NCBI RefSeq assembly: GCF_002975405.1
Contig: NZ_PCPS01000007.1
Span: 1 to 64,000, forward strand
Origin: Arthrobacter sp. MYb229
Lineage (GTDB): Bacteria; Actinomycetota; Actinomycetes; Actinomycetales; Micrococcaceae
Length of the DNA: 64,000 nt
Reading direction: 5' to 3'
A program made the position numbers and the translations under genes. This document shows positions 34,533 through 41,651 of the stretch, piece after piece; position 1 is the first letter of the stretch, and each line of letters opens with the position of its first letter. Below the pieces are notes generated by a model that saw only the letters and a list, made by a program, of their open reading frames with translations, had not been told where the DNA came from and ran no database searches.

Positions 34533-36422
34533 GTGCAGTTTCACCACAATGGATATGTATCGGGCGACCCACGCATCGAGCCGGCCGCCGGAACCGGTCT
34601 CAACCGACCGGCCGACCTTCCGGACGCGATGGACGTATTGATCGTCGGTGCTGGTCCCGCAGGTATCATTACTGCTGCGCAGCTTTCGCAGTTCCCCGAG
34701 GTGCACACGCGGATTATCGACCGGCGCCCGCACCGCTTGGAAATCGGCCAGGCCGACGGCATCCAAGCGCGCAGCGTCGAAACTTTCCAGGCTTTTGGCT
34801 TTGCTGAGCACATCACCGCCGAGGCGTACCAGATCAAGGAAACCATCTTCTGGGAGCCGGATCCGAAGAACCCGGAGAACATCATCCGTGGCGCCCGTAC
34901 GCCTGATGACGCTCACGGCATTAGCGAATTTCCACACCTGATCGTGAACCAGGCTCGCGTTATTGACTACTTTGCCGACTACGCAAACAACTCGCCAGCA
35001 CGAATCACCCCAGACTACGGCTGGGAATTCAAGACACTCGAAGTCCATGACGGTGAGGAATACCCTGTCAAGGCCACCTTGATTTCCACCGATGGCGAGA
35101 CCAAGGGCCAAGAACGCGTTGTGCGTGCCAAGTACGTCGTTGGCTCGGACGGAGCCCGCAGCGGCGTGCGTCGTTCCATCGGCGCGCAACTCGCCGGCGG
35201 CGCAGCAAACCATGCGTGGGGCGTTATGGACACTCTCGCGCTCACCGACTTCCCTGACATTCGCACCAAGTGCGCCATCCACTCCCAGGCTGGCTCGATC
35301 TTGCTGATCCCTCGCGAGGGTGGAAACCTGTTCCGGCTTTATGTGGACCTAGGCGAGGTTCCAGAAGACAACAAAGGCAAGGTCCGTGAAACCACCTTGG
35401 ACCAGGTCATCGAACATGCCAAGGCGATCCTGCACCCGTACACGCTTGAGGTGAAAGACGTTGCGTGGAACAGCGTTTACGAGGTTGGCCACCGCCTGAC
35501 CGACCGCTTCGACGATGTCCAGGTCGAAGAAATTGGTACTCGGGAGCCACGCGTCTTCATCACCGGCGACGCTTGCCACACCCACTCGGCCAAGGCCGGC
35601 CAGGGCATGAACGTGTCCATGCAAGACGGTTTCAACCTCGCTTGGAAGCTCGGCTACGTGCTCTCCGGCCGGGCGCCCGAAGAGCTGCTGCGTACCTATT
35701 CGGGCGAGCGCCAGGTCATCGCAAAGAACCTGATCGACTTCGATAAGGAATGGTCCTCGTTGATGGCGGCCAGGCCTGAAGAATTTGAAGGCAAGGAAGG
35801 TATCGCTGAATTCTATGTGCGTACCGCCGAGTTCCCTGCAGGCTTCATGACCGAATACCAGCCCTCGATTCTCACCGGCGAAAAAGATCATCAGGACTTG
35901 GCCAAGGGTTTCCCGATCGGCAAGCGTTTCAAATCATCTGAGGTCATGCGCCTAGGCGACAACAATCCTGTGCACTTGGGCCACCACCACCGCGCAGACG
36001 GTCGATACCGTATCTACGTGTTCGCCGACCAAGCTGTGGCCGGTGCCGATTCGAAGGTGACCAACCTGTCGAAGTGGCTGCTCGAATCGCCAGAATCACC
36101 AATCGTCAAGTTCACCCCGGCTGATGCCGATATTGATTCACTTTTCGACGTGAAGGTCGTCTTCCAGCAGGATTACACCACCTTCAACCTCAATGACGCG
36201 CCGAAGGTCTTCCGTCCTAACAGCGGCAAGTTCGGACTGATGGACTACGAGAAGGTCTACGCGGTGCTCGATGGCTCAGATATCTACGCGAAGCGTGACA
36301 TCTCGGCTAACGGTGCCATTGTGATCGTCCGCCCTGATCAGTATGTTGCTAATATCCTGCCGCTGGATGCGACGGCCGAGCTGGCGACCTTCTTCGACGG
36401 TGTTCTGGTTCCGAAGAACTAG
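34533..36422 (+). CDS. mobA: FAD-dependent aromatic hydroxylase, 3-hydroxybenzoate 4-monooxygenase-like
   Basis: 629 residues; GTG 34533 with GAGG eight bases upstream. FAD motif DVLIVGAGPAGIITAAQL near residue 33, the DG motif KYVVGSDGARSGVRR, and GDACHTHSAKAGQGMNVSMQDGFNLAWKLG place it in the group A flavin monooxygenases. The long C-terminal thioredoxin-like domain (residues 430-629) is that of phenol 2-monooxygenase and of Comamonas MobA, and the N-terminal MQFHxNG and GQADGIQARSVETFQAFGF segments as I recall them are MobA-like. It would convert 3-hydroxybenzoate to protocatechuate using NADPH and oxygen. No ring-cleavage gene is near, so the product presumably feeds a pathway elsewhere. 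Confidence 0.85.
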   Translation: MQFHHNGYVSGDPRIEPAAGTGLNRPADLPDAMDVLIVGAGPAGIITAAQLSQFPEVHTRIIDRRPHRLEIGQADGIQARSVETFQAFGFAEHITAEAYQIKETIFWEPDPKNPENIIRGARTPDDAHGISEFPHLIVNQARVIDYFADYANNSPARITPDYGWEFKTLEVHDGEEYPVKATLISTDGETKGQERVVRAKYVVGSDGARSGVRRSIGAQLAGGAANHAWGVMDTLALTDFPDIRTKCAIHSQAGSILLIPREGGNLFRLYVDLGEVPEDNKGKVRETTLDQVIEHAKAILHPYTLEVKDVAWNSVYEVGHRLTDRFDDVQVEEIGTREPRVFITGDACHTHSAKAGQGMNVSMQDGFNLAWKLGYVLSGRAPEELLRTYSGERQVIAKNLIDFDKEWSSLMAARPEEFEGKEGIAEFYVRTAEFPAGFMTEYQPSILTGEKDHQDLAKGFPIGKRFKSSEVMRLGDNNPVHLGHHHRADGRYRIYVFADQAVAGADSKVTNLSKWLLESPESPIVKFTPADADIDSLFDVKVVFQQDYTTFNLNDAPKVFRPNSGKFGLMDYEKVYAVLDGSDIYAKRDISANGAIVIVRPDQYVANILPLDATAELATFFDGVLVPKN

Positions 36423-36460
36423 GCTGCTCACGAAGCCGAATCAGGCTACCCAAGGTCAAT

Positions 36461-36495
36461 GATTGCCCCGTCACGAATCACGTGGCGGGGCAATC
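36461..36495 (+). terminator. Terminator after the hydroxylase gene
   Basis: 15-bp stem with one G-T pair (36461-36475 with 36481-36495), loop AATCA, 38 bases after the stop. No U-tract. Confidence 0.8.
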
Positions 36496-36569
36496 GTCAT
36501 TGCTGCCGGAATATTCAGTTCTTGTTTGCTGTTCTCTATGCTAAGAACCGCAACTGTTTTGGGAGCACA

Positions 36570-36719
36570 ATGGAATTCAAATTTGATCTGCAGCAAGTCT
36601 CGGAGTCCGATATGGCGTGTGTCGAAGGTGTATGTTTTGTTCCGCCAGCCTCGACCCGAGATGAGGTCACTGTTTCAGCTGTGCAAGCAGAAAGTCACGA
36701 AGCACCACCGCGTGATTAA
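36570..36719 (+). CDS. Possible small peptide (49 aa) with Cys-x4-Cys
   Basis: ATG 36570 has GGGAGC six bases upstream and follows a terminator. The product starts MEFKFDLQQVSESDMACVEG and ends with VSAVQAESHEAPPRD, having two cysteines four residues apart followed by PP. It is acidic. Its end overlaps the 3' end of the DUF488 gene on the opposite strand by 53 bases. No maturation enzyme or transporter gene is adjacent. It may be a real short protein, a peptide precursor or chance; I do not recognise it. Confidence 0.35.
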   Translation: MEFKFDLQQVSESDMACVEGVCFVPPASTRDEVTVSAVQAESHEAPPRD

Positions 36720-37041
36720 TTTCCTCGTCTTTTGCCGCAAAGATGAACGTAACGACGGGGTGTTCGGCGACCAGCTCCAAGAATTCGTCAATAGCCGGGT
36801 TCTGGTTTAGCTCTTCACGGTAGTGCTCCGCGAACTCATCAAATCGCGCCGGATCGTGGTGCCAAGACTTGCGTAGTTCATTTGACGGTGCGATGCCTTT
36901 GGCCCACCGCTCCACACAGAGTTTCTCTTTGGTCTGCCCGCGTGGCCACAAACGATCGACCAAGACCCGGTATCCGTCGGATGCTTCAGCGTCGATGTAT
37001 GCGCGTTTGAGCCGAATGTCAGTCATGTTGTTTTCGATCAT
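36667..37041 (-). CDS. DUF488 family protein (YeaO-like)
   Basis: 124 residues. Signature IRLKRAYIDAEASDGYRVLVDRLWPRGQTKEKLCVERWAKGIAPSNELRKSWHHDP-type N-terminal half with the RLWPRG motif, and EHPVVTFIFAAKDEEINHAVVLRDFL at the end, typical of DUF488/YeaO. The ATG at 37041 overlaps the upstream stop (ATGA); ATG 37026 is an alternative. No function is established for the family, though it is often found near stress genes. Confidence 0.9.
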   Translation of the reverse strand: MIENNMTDIRLKRAYIDAEASDGYRVLVDRLWPRGQTKEKLCVERWAKGIAPSNELRKSWHHDPARFDEFAEHYREELNQNPAIDEFLELVAEHPVVTFIFAAKDEEINHAVVLRDFLLAQLKQ

Positions 37042-37625
37042 TGTGCTTCATCGTGTGAGCTTGTGCGGCGCTGTGCTTCATGCTGCGCTTCAAGATCTTT
37101 GACGCGCGATCCCCGTCGACGCAAGATCATCCAGGTAATGAAGATGACCAAGAAGATGGCTGCGGCGCTGATGGCTCCAACTAGTGTGGCGCCACCAAAC
37201 CAGGTAGCGCCGGTATTCAAAATTGCCTGAGCCTTCTGCGCGGCATCCGAGCCGTTCCAGAAGATTCCAAGCGTCAGCCAATTGGGCAGTGCGAGAATGA
37301 TTGCCAGGACCGCAATAACTCCACGCCATCGCCAGCTCAACTTGCGGAACCGAATCTGCCAAAGTACGAGAAGCGGGATCAATGTAAAGACGAACCCGAG
37401 AGAGAACCCCGAAATCCAGCCTCCGGTGGCTGATCCAATATTTTGGCTGGAAATTCGAGTTGCCCACCATACCGGCATAAATATCGTAGCGATCGCGTAA
37501 ATTGCCAGGATAGTGAGAATTGCAAGCGAACCTAGTACGAGCCGTAGTTTCCAATTTGAGTGCTTATTGGTAGGCGCGGATTCTCCGCGTGTTGCCGGTG
37601 CAATGGCATTAGAATTCTCTTCCAT
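37038..37625 (-). CDS. Integral membrane protein, function unknown
   Basis: 195 residues with four predicted transmembrane helices (LVLGSLAILTILAIYAIATIF, IPLLVLWQIRFRKL region, VIAVLAIILALPNWLTLGIF and ISAAAIFLVIFITWMIL), short polar N-terminus (MEENSNAIAPATRG) and charged C-terminus (RRRGSRVKDLEAQHEAQ). Translationally coupled to the DUF488 gene. I recognise no family beyond a generic actinobacterial permease-like protein. Confidence 0.75.
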   Translation of the reverse strand: MEENSNAIAPATRGESAPTNKHSNWKLRLVLGSLAILTILAIYAIATIFMPVWWATRISSQNIGSATGGWISGFSLGFVFTLIPLLVLWQIRFRKLSWRWRGVIAVLAIILALPNWLTLGIFWNGSDAAQKAQAILNTGATWFGGATLVGAISAAAIFLVIFITWMILRRRGSRVKDLEAQHEAQRRTSSHDEAQ

Positions 37626-37800
37626 GCAGGAATCATTGCACGTTTGAGCATGCCAAGCATTGAAAATGTGTAATTTCGTGTTATCTCTTGAGCGTTGAGT
37701 AGGCTAATCTGGAGATAGTCTGGTGCAAACCACCAAACACCCGTTTAACTGAAGGTCGTCAAGCGCGAGCTTGAGAGCAAATTTTCTTGGAGGACCCCAA

Positions 37801-38253
37801 ATGTCTGAACATGGGCCGGTTGACCCGCACAACGAGTCTGCCTCCGAAACGACCAATATCTCCTTGCCGGCAGCTCACAAGACTGCAGAGCCCTCGGTAA
37901 TTTATCCCCTGTCCGAGGACGAACGCGCAGCGGTCTCAGCACTTCCTGAGGGATCTGCGCTACTGATTGCCCATACCGGACCTAATAAGGGAGCCCGCTT
38001 CCTGCTGGATACCAATTCCAGCATTGCCGGTCGCCACCCGGATGCGGACATTTTCTTGGACGATGTTACGGTTTCTCGGCGGCACGCAAAGTTTGAGCGC
38101 GTTGGCGACATCTTCAAGCTCACCGACATTGGTTCATTGAATGGAACCTACATCAACGGCGACCGTATCGACTCGGTGACTTTGGCTAACGCGGTACAGG
38201 TGCAGATCGGTAAGTTCCGTCTGAATTTCTACCAGAGCGTACCTAACGTTTAA
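37801..38253 (+). CDS. garA: FHA-domain regulator of 2-oxoglutarate metabolism (GarA/OdhI)
   Basis: 150 residues from ATG 37801 with GGAGG in front. The N-terminus has the ETTNIS motif (residues 16-21), the site where GarA/OdhI is phosphorylated by PknG/PknB-type kinases, and the FHA domain follows (GSALLIAHTGPNKGARFLLD, GRHPDADIFLDDVTVSRRHAKFE, DIGSLNGTYING). Unphosphorylated protein inhibits 2-oxoglutarate dehydrogenase and glutamate dehydrogenase. Head of the conserved block garA-merR-DUF151-merR, identical to Rv1827-Rv1830. Confidence 0.93.
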   Translation: MSEHGPVDPHNESASETTNISLPAAHKTAEPSVIYPLSEDERAAVSALPEGSALLIAHTGPNKGARFLLDTNSSIAGRHPDADIFLDDVTVSRRHAKFERVGDIFKLTDIGSLNGTYINGDRIDSVTLANAVQVQIGKFRLNFYQSVPNV

Positions 38254-38328
38254 ACTAGTGAAGAACTAGTTTTCTGGCAGCCTCGCAAGCGGCTGTCAAT
38301 CCGCTTAACTACTTGAGGAGATTCTCCT

Positions 38329-39084
38329 TTGCCAATCTTTGATGCAGCCCGTAGCTCACGACTCGAGGCAATACGCCACGAGAACGTGAGGGCGGCAGCA
38401 CTGAATATCGGCGAGGTGCTCTCTGAACTGAAAGACGAATTCCCACGGGTAACCGCCTCCAAGATTCGATTCTTGGAGGACAAGGGATTAATTATCCCGC
38501 AGCGCACCTCGGCCGGATATCGAAAATATTCCGCCTCCGATGTGAGTCGACTTCGTTTCATTCTCTCAGTACAGCGCGATCAGTACTTGCCGCTAAAGGT
38601 CATCAAGGACCATCTCGATGCCATCGACCGTGGTGAAGCTCCCGCAGCATTGCCCGGTGGAGCGCCCACAGCACCGCAGGCAGTCAATAGCGATATGGTT
38701 GAGGCAGTCGACCGTCATTCGCGTCCTGTCTCCCTAGCGGAGCTGCAGGGGCTGACCGGAGCAAGCGAAGAGCTCGTCCATGAGCTAGTTAACTTTGGCC
38801 TGGTCGAGCCTGAATCGGGCAAATTCGATGCCCACTGCGTGCGGGTCACCAAATCCGCCGTCGATCTCTCCAATCACGGTATTGAGCCTCGCCACCTTCG
38901 CCAGTTCCGTACCGCTGCAGAACGCGAGTTCTCCTTGATCGAGTCCATCATTGGTGCGGACTTGAAAAAGCCTGAAGTTTCCGCGCGCGCGAGGGCAACC
39001 GAAGAAGCTCAAGAAATCTCGCGACAGTGCCTAGAGCTTCATGAAGCGCTCGTGCAGCGTGCGATTTCGCAGCTTGATCGCTAG
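38329..39084 (+). CDS. ftsR: MerR-family regulator FtsR-like
   Basis: 251 residues with TTG start at 38329, chosen since GAGGAG (38316-38321) lies seven bases before it and the product begins MPIFDAARSSRLEAIRHENV. The MerR HTH (NIGEVLSELKDEFPRVTASKIRFLEDKGLIIPQRTSAGYRKYSASDVSRLRFIL) is N-terminal. It matches the position and organisation of Rv1828 and of corynebacterial FtsR, an activator of ftsZ. Second gene of the garA block; its target here is inferred. Confidence 0.88.
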   Translation: MPIFDAARSSRLEAIRHENVRAAALNIGEVLSELKDEFPRVTASKIRFLEDKGLIIPQRTSAGYRKYSASDVSRLRFILSVQRDQYLPLKVIKDHLDAIDRGEAPAALPGGAPTAPQAVNSDMVEAVDRHSRPVSLAELQGLTGASEELVHELVNFGLVEPESGKFDAHCVRVTKSAVDLSNHGIEPRHLRQFRTAAEREFSLIESIIGADLKKPEVSARARATEEAQEISRQCLELHEALVQRAISQLDR

Positions 39085-39124
39085 GCTGATAGTAGGAACG
39101 AGTTCGCAACGCTAGGGGGAGTGC

Positions 39125-39607
39125 ATGCTTGAACTAGAATTTGCCGGTATTCGGATTCAGCTTCCATCGAATCAGCCGCTGCTGCTACTTAAGCGTCATG
39201 AGCAGAATTTGTATCTCCCTCTCTGGATTGGCGCACCCGAAGCGTCCGCTATCGCGATGTCGGAACAGGGGCTCACCCCGCCAAGACCGATGACTCACGA
39301 TCTGATAGTTAACATGCTCGAAGCTCTTGAAGTGAGACTTGTGCAAATCGAGATCGTCTCGGTGCAGAATGCAATTTTCACCGCGGAGCTGGTGCTCTCC
39401 AACGGCAAGCGCGTCGACTCGCGGTCTTCTGACGCAGTTGCGCTGGCGGTACGTACGCAATGCCCGATCCTGTGCACCGAGGAAGTCATGGAATCAGCGG
39501 GGGTTGCCATCGAAATCGAGTCCGAAGACGAAGAGCTTCCCGAGGAGCAAATGCGTGAATTCAGAGAATTCCTTGACAATATTGACCCCGAAGATTTCTC
39601 CGCCTAG
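39125..39607 (+). CDS. Bifunctional nuclease family protein (DUF151)
   Basis: 160 residues; begins MLELEFAGIRIQLPSNQPLLLLK and has the DUF151 core with LPLWIGAPEASAIAMSEQGLTPPRPMTHDLI and RSSDAVALAVRTQCPILCTEEVM, the family motif. DUF151 proteins from plants and Thermotoga have DNase/RNase activity; the actinobacterial role (Rv1829) is unclear. Between two MerR genes in the conserved block. Confidence 0.9.
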   Translation: MLELEFAGIRIQLPSNQPLLLLKRHEQNLYLPLWIGAPEASAIAMSEQGLTPPRPMTHDLIVNMLEALEVRLVQIEIVSVQNAIFTAELVLSNGKRVDSRSSDAVALAVRTQCPILCTEEVMESAGVAIEIESEDEELPEEQMREFREFLDNIDPEDFSA

Positions 39608-39807
39608 CTCGTCTCCCACTCGTCATTGGCGACACGCCTTAAAGTTAAGCTTGAAGGTCTTTGACCAACGCCCCTTATAGCCGTACCGTCGAAGCATAGA
39701 GAAAATTTCTGTTGACCGATACCAGGTTCGTCATCACTCGCACCGGTCAGTCGCATGAAAGTCTCTGGCCTCTCAAATGAATGTGCATATACGCTAGGAG
39801 TATTTGG

Positions 39808-40398
39808 ATGGAGTCTAGCCAGACCGGTCCTCGCCATGGGACCACCGGTGGCGTTCAGCGATCCAATACCCAAGGTTTGCTCTTCACTGATGATCTGCCC
39901 GAGCTGGATGAACATGCCGGCTACCGGGGACCAGTTGTATGCAAGGCTGCCGGGATTACCTACCGACAGCTGGACTACTGGGCTCGTACTGGTCTGGTTG
40001 AACCGGCAGTTCGTGAAGCCAAGGGATCCGGTACTCAGCGGTTGTATTCGTTCCGCGATATCCTGGTACTGAAAGTGGTTAAGCGCCTATTGGACACCGG
40101 TGTCTCGCTGCAGCAGATCCGCACAGCGGTGAGCCACCTCCGCGAACGTGGTGTGGAAGATCTGGCTCAGATTACCTTGATGAGCGATGGCGCTTCGGTT
40201 TACGAGTGCACCAGTGCCGACGAAGTCATAGACTTGGTTCAGGCCGGTCAAGGCGTCTTCGGTATCGCCGTAGGCCGAGTGTGGCGCGAAGTTGAAGGAA
40301 CGTTGGCCATGCTGCCATCGGAAAGCACGGGGGACCAGTTGGTCACCGATGAGCTCGCTTCACGACGCGCTGCTAAGGCCGCCCGTAACGTTAGCTGA
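39808..40398 (+). CDS. MerR-family regulator (Rv1830-type)
   Basis: 196 residues from ATG 39808 with TAGGAG seven bases upstream; the frame is open to 39781. A 50-residue leader precedes a MerR HTH (KAAGITYRQLDYWARTGLVEPAV, GSGTQRLYSFRDILVLKVVKRLLDTGVSLQQIRTAVSHLRERG). Orthologous in position to Rv1830, for which a link to mycobacterial cell division has been reported; together with the first MerR it probably ties division to central carbon control by GarA. Confidence 0.9.
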   Translation: MESSQTGPRHGTTGGVQRSNTQGLLFTDDLPELDEHAGYRGPVVCKAAGITYRQLDYWARTGLVEPAVREAKGSGTQRLYSFRDILVLKVVKRLLDTGVSLQQIRTAVSHLRERGVEDLAQITLMSDGASVYECTSADEVIDLVQAGQGVFGIAVGRVWREVEGTLAMLPSESTGDQLVTDELASRRAAKAARNVS

Positions 40399-40416
40399 TG
40401 AGTACTTAGAATTGCA

Positions 40417-40466
40417 AAAGCTTCGGCTCGAACAAACTTCCATAAGTTTGTTCGAGCCGAAGCTTT
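40417..40466. terminator. Strong bidirectional terminator
   Basis: A 23-bp perfect stem (40417-40439 with 40444-40466), loop CCAT, followed by TTTCTTGTTT. Separates the MerR gene from the convergent ParA gene. Confidence 0.95.
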
Positions 40467-40480
40467 CTTGTTTCTAAACC

Positions 40481-41302
40481 CTAGGACTGTGCGTTCTGTG
40501 TCGGCGCCGTGGACATGAGGTCCTTGAGTAGCGCATCGAACTGAGAAAGCATGGGGGCAGTGGCCTTGCTTGGCCACTGATGTACCGAATATGCTGCGCC
40601 CTGAATCTGCTGCCATTCTGGGTGCTCGGGGATCTCCGGCTTCACCATGGAATCGCCGAACATCTGGCGCATCTCGTTCACTCGGAACGTATGCTCGGCA
40701 GAATCCTTGCGCACACGGTTGGCTACCACGCTAACCGGGCCCAGGGACGGAGCGAATTCGCGGCGGAAGAGTTCAAGTGCTCGCTGTGTGCGTTCGGTTC
40801 CAGCTACTGAGAACAAGCTAGGCTCAGCGACGAGCAATAACTGATCTGAAGCGCTCCACGCCATGCGGGTTAGACCGTTAAGCGATGGTGGGCAATCGAT
40901 AAGTACTAGCTGGTATCCGCTGGTGCGGCTCAATAGCTGCGAGAGGCGACGCAAATCTCGTGTACGAAGATCTGGTCGATCATAAATTCCGGTGAACGCG
41001 TCGCCCACGGCGACATCGAGTACCGGAATTCGGGTGCGCGATTTCTTCTCGGCAGCTTTTGACTGCCATGCGCTGGCTGCGACATTATCTTGAAGTCGCG
41101 CACGGCGAACATTCTTGAGCATTTGCCCAATTGGCTGTTTGCCGTTGGCTCGGGCGCCTAAGCCGGTGCTCGCGTCTGCATGCGGATCTAAATCGATCAC
41201 GAGCGTCGGAATTCCGGCTGCGAGTGCTGCTGAGGCCAATCCGAGTGTTACGGAGGTTTTTCCTACGCCACCCTTGAGGCTGCTGATGCTCACTACATGC
41301 AC
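40481..41302 (-). CDS. Orphan ParA-like ATPase
   Basis: 273 residues from GTG 41302 (giving VHVVSISSLKGGVGKTSVTLG); GTG 41323 is an alternative with no better site. Walker A SSLKGGVGKTS, Walker A' TLVIDLDPHADASTGLGA and VLIDCPPSLNGLTRMAWS are intact. The central region carries a basic stretch (KKSRTRIPVLDVAVGD). No parB or SMC partner is near; the neighbours are a MerR gene and pyruvate carboxylase. Members placed next to the garA-merR block are conserved in Micrococcaceae as far as I recall; their cargo is unknown. Confidence 0.85.
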   Translation of the reverse strand: MHVVSISSLKGGVGKTSVTLGLASAALAAGIPTLVIDLDPHADASTGLGARANGKQPIGQMLKNVRRARLQDNVAASAWQSKAAEKKSRTRIPVLDVAVGDAFTGIYDRPDLRTRDLRRLSQLLSRTSGYQLVLIDCPPSLNGLTRMAWSASDQLLLVAEPSLFSVAGTERTQRALELFRREFAPSLGPVSVVANRVRKDSAEHTFRVNEMRQMFGDSMVKPEIPEHPEWQQIQGAAYSVHQWPSKATAPMLSQFDALLKDLMSTAPTQNAQS

Positions 41303-41651
41303 GGACCAGACCACGCCTTTCACTGCTTGCTGATTAAACGTCCCACCGAATATTTAGTCTCTCTTTATCATAGTGTGCCACGCGGTATTTCCCCGACTCC
41401 GCAACGTGGGATTTTTAGCACGAATGTAACTATGTCATAAAAACAGCATGCGGACGCTAGAAAGTCGTGTGGTCAGACCACTGGGCGAAATGTTTGGTAA
41501 TTGTGCACCCCGTCACGGTAGGGTATCCACAGCAGCGGTTAAAAATATCCGTTATGCGAGGCCCTACACCCGGGAAAACGGGAACAAAGCGTCCCCCGAA
41601 GGACGTTCCCCCGTCTTCCAAATGGGTGTGCTGAATCGATGTAGGGAAACT
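41303..41651 (+). promoter_or_regulatory. 349-base gap with structured leader upstream of pyc
   Basis: No coding gene seen, although the pyc frame is open upstream to 41448. The most prominent structure is a hairpin at 41589-41606 (GCGTCC-CCCGAA-GGACGT) with flanking GGGA/TCCC pairing. AT-rich stretches at 41345-41375 and 41425-41450 could hold promoters for the divergent genes, but no clear hexamers. Confidence 0.35.

Noticed and set aside
41448-41651. 68-codon N-terminal extension of pyruvate carboxylase
   Set aside because: Not protein-like, while ATG 41652 has a ribosome-binding site and matches the canonical N-terminus.
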